Shown here: positions 63,009 through 64,000 of the stretch, piece by piece
Position numbering within the stretch: position 1 is the first letter of the stretch
Layout of the letters: each line of letters begins with the position of its first letter
Assembly: GCF_018476525.1 (NCBI RefSeq)
Contig: NZ_JAHCST010000020.1
Span: 1-64,000 of the forward strand
Reading direction: 5' to 3'
Length of the DNA: 64,000 nt
From: Acrocarpospora catenulata
GTDB taxonomy: Bacteria; Actinomycetota; Actinomycetes; Streptosporangiales; Streptosporangiaceae
Notes under the pieces: generated by a model
Told to the model about the DNA's origin: nothing
The model's database searches: none
What the model saw: only the letters and a program-made list of their open reading frames with translations
Position numbers and translations under genes: made by a program

Positions 63009-63914
63009 GTGTTCGACCCGACGGATCTCTACCGGCTCGACGGTGATATCCCCGAGCTGACCGATCCGGTGCTGCTCTACCACTTCGAGGGTTTCGTGGA
63101 CGCGGGGGGCGCCGGGCGGCTGGCCCTGGGGCATCTGCTCGCCGAGCTGGATCACCGGGTTGTCGCCACCTTCGATGTGGACCGGCTGCTCGACTACCGG
63201 TCGCGGCGGCCGGTGATGGTGTTCGACAGTGACCGCTGGGTCGATGTCGACATGCCGGAGCTGGCGGTCTACCTGCTGCGCGATGTGACCGGCACGCCGT
63301 TCCTGATCATGACGGGGCCGGAGCCGGACCGGGAGTGGGAGCTGTTCACCGAGGCGGTGGGCATGCTGGCCACCCAGTTGAAGATCGGCAAGCTGGTGAC
63401 CGCGCACGGCATCCCGATGGGCGTGCCGCACACCCGGCCGCTCGGCCTGACCGCGCACGGCAGCCGCCCCGAGTTGCTGCCCGGGCAGACCAGCCCGTTC
63501 GGCCGGGTGCAGGTGCCGGGCAGCGTCGCCGCGCTGCTGGAGTTCCGGCTGGGCGGCAAGGGTCATGTGGCGCTGGGTTACGCGGTGCACGTGCCGCACT
63601 ACCTCGCCCAGGCGGAGTACCCGCAGGCCGCCGTGGCCGCGCTGGAGGCGATCACCCGGAGCACCGGTCTGGTCTTCCCGATGGACGCGCTCCGCGAGGC
63701 GGCCGGCAAGACCACGGCCGAGATCGAGGAGCAGATCCAGGCCTCGGCCGAGCTGTCCGGCGCGATCGAGGGGCTGGAGCAGCAGTACGACGCCTTCCAG
63801 TCGGGCGCCGACAAGGAGAACCTGCTGGCCGAGTCCACCCCCATGCCGACCGGGGATGAACTGGCCGCCCAGTTCGAGGCGTTCCTGGCCGAGCGGGACG
63901 ACCGGGAGATCTAG
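63009..63914 (+). CDS. PAC2-family protein
   Basis: A 301-aa protein of the PAC2 family, named for a eukaryotic proteasome-assembly chaperone and represented in mycobacteria by Rv2125. The core runs from LLYHFEGFVDAGGAG through a Rossmann-like fold with FLIMTGPEPDREWE and VTAHGIPMGVPHTRP to ALGYAVHVPHYLAQAEYPQA. A helical C-terminus is rich in Glu and Gln and may form a coiled coil. The precise role in actinobacteria is unknown. It begins at GTG 63009. Confidence 0.88.
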   Translation: MFDPTDLYRLDGDIPELTDPVLLYHFEGFVDAGGAGRLALGHLLAELDHRVVATFDVDRLLDYRSRRPVMVFDSDRWVDVDMPELAVYLLRDVTGTPFLIMTGPEPDREWELFTEAVGMLATQLKIGKLVTAHGIPMGVPHTRPLGLTAHGSRPELLPGQTSPFGRVQVPGSVAALLEFRLGGKGHVALGYAVHVPHYLAQAEYPQAAVAALEAITRSTGLVFPMDALREAAGKTTAEIEEQIQASAELSGAIEGLEQQYDAFQSGADKENLLAESTPMPTGDELAAQFEAFLAERDDREI

Positions 63915-63941
63915 CACCCCACTCGCTCTAGGGTTGACCCC

Positions 63942-64000
63942 ATGAGCGACGAGATCAGGGTCGGTTTGGTCGGCTTCGGGGCCGCCGGTCGTTTCTTCCA
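63942..64000 (+). CDS. Gfo/Idh/MocA-type oxidoreductase, N-terminal fragment
   Basis: The window ends 59 bases into this gene. The visible start MSDEIRVGLVGFGAAGRFF has the beta-strand and G-x-G-x-x-G nucleotide loop of NAD(P)-dependent Gfo/Idh/MocA oxidoreductases. It follows the PAC2 gene by 27 nt. Confidence 0.65.
   Translation, partial: MSDEIRVGLVGFGAAGRFF

Overview
The window is chromosomal DNA from a high-GC actinomycete. The evidence is the strong G/C third-position bias, frequent GTG starts, four-base stop/start overlaps, a mycothiol-dependent formaldehyde dehydrogenase, an acyl-CoA carboxylase epsilon subunit, an Ada-AlkA fusion and a WXG100 protein. The gene set suggests Streptosporangiales or a related order; that placement is inference. 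No rRNA, tRNA, CRISPR array, transposase or integrase gene was recognised.

Left part (0-31 kb), mostly housekeeping. It holds gdhA with a possible GlnR site, a serine hydrolase, an acyl-CoA dehydrogenase, a UDP-glucose dehydrogenase, purK-purE, a GtrA protein, a two-component pair, bfd-bfr behind two DtxR/IdeR-type iron boxes, a mycothiol formaldehyde-detoxification pair, an adenylate cyclase, a PH-domain membrane protein, birA, fdhF-fdhD, ppc, an ABC exporter, an APC permease, pccB-accE, an NYN protein, and the alkylation-repair genes ada-alkA and ogt.

Middle part (31-45 kb, minus strand). This is one long, tightly coupled locus for a Tad/Flp-type pilus. In transcription order it encodes a CpaB-like SAF protein, a TadZ-like ATPase, TadA, TadB, TadC, a Flp pilin and three TadE/TadG-like pseudopilins with unusually long low-complexity N-termini. 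A very large repeat-rich membrane protein with LysM-like and BTAD domains follows, then a lipoprotein and a secreted protein. No prepilin peptidase gene is seen.

The 45.2-46.15 kb intergenic region is the most unusual stretch. It is AT-rich for this genome, carries nested inverted repeats and a same-strand cluster of DnaA-box-like sequences, and separates the Tad operon from a divergent EssC-like FHA/FtsK ATPase that is paired with a convergent WXG100 gene.

Right part (51-64 kb). It holds the biotin-carboxylase/BCCP subunit that probably works with PccB and AccE, and two adjacent membrane proteins that share a cytoplasmic helical domain (an undescribed-looking pair). Then come an LpdA-type flavoprotein, a large block of non-coding repeats, a GH3 glycosidase, a polytopic membrane protein, a Nudix hydrolase, a PAC2 protein and the first codons of a Gfo/Idh/MocA-type oxidoreductase. 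Long reading frames antisense to these genes are treated as composition artefacts.
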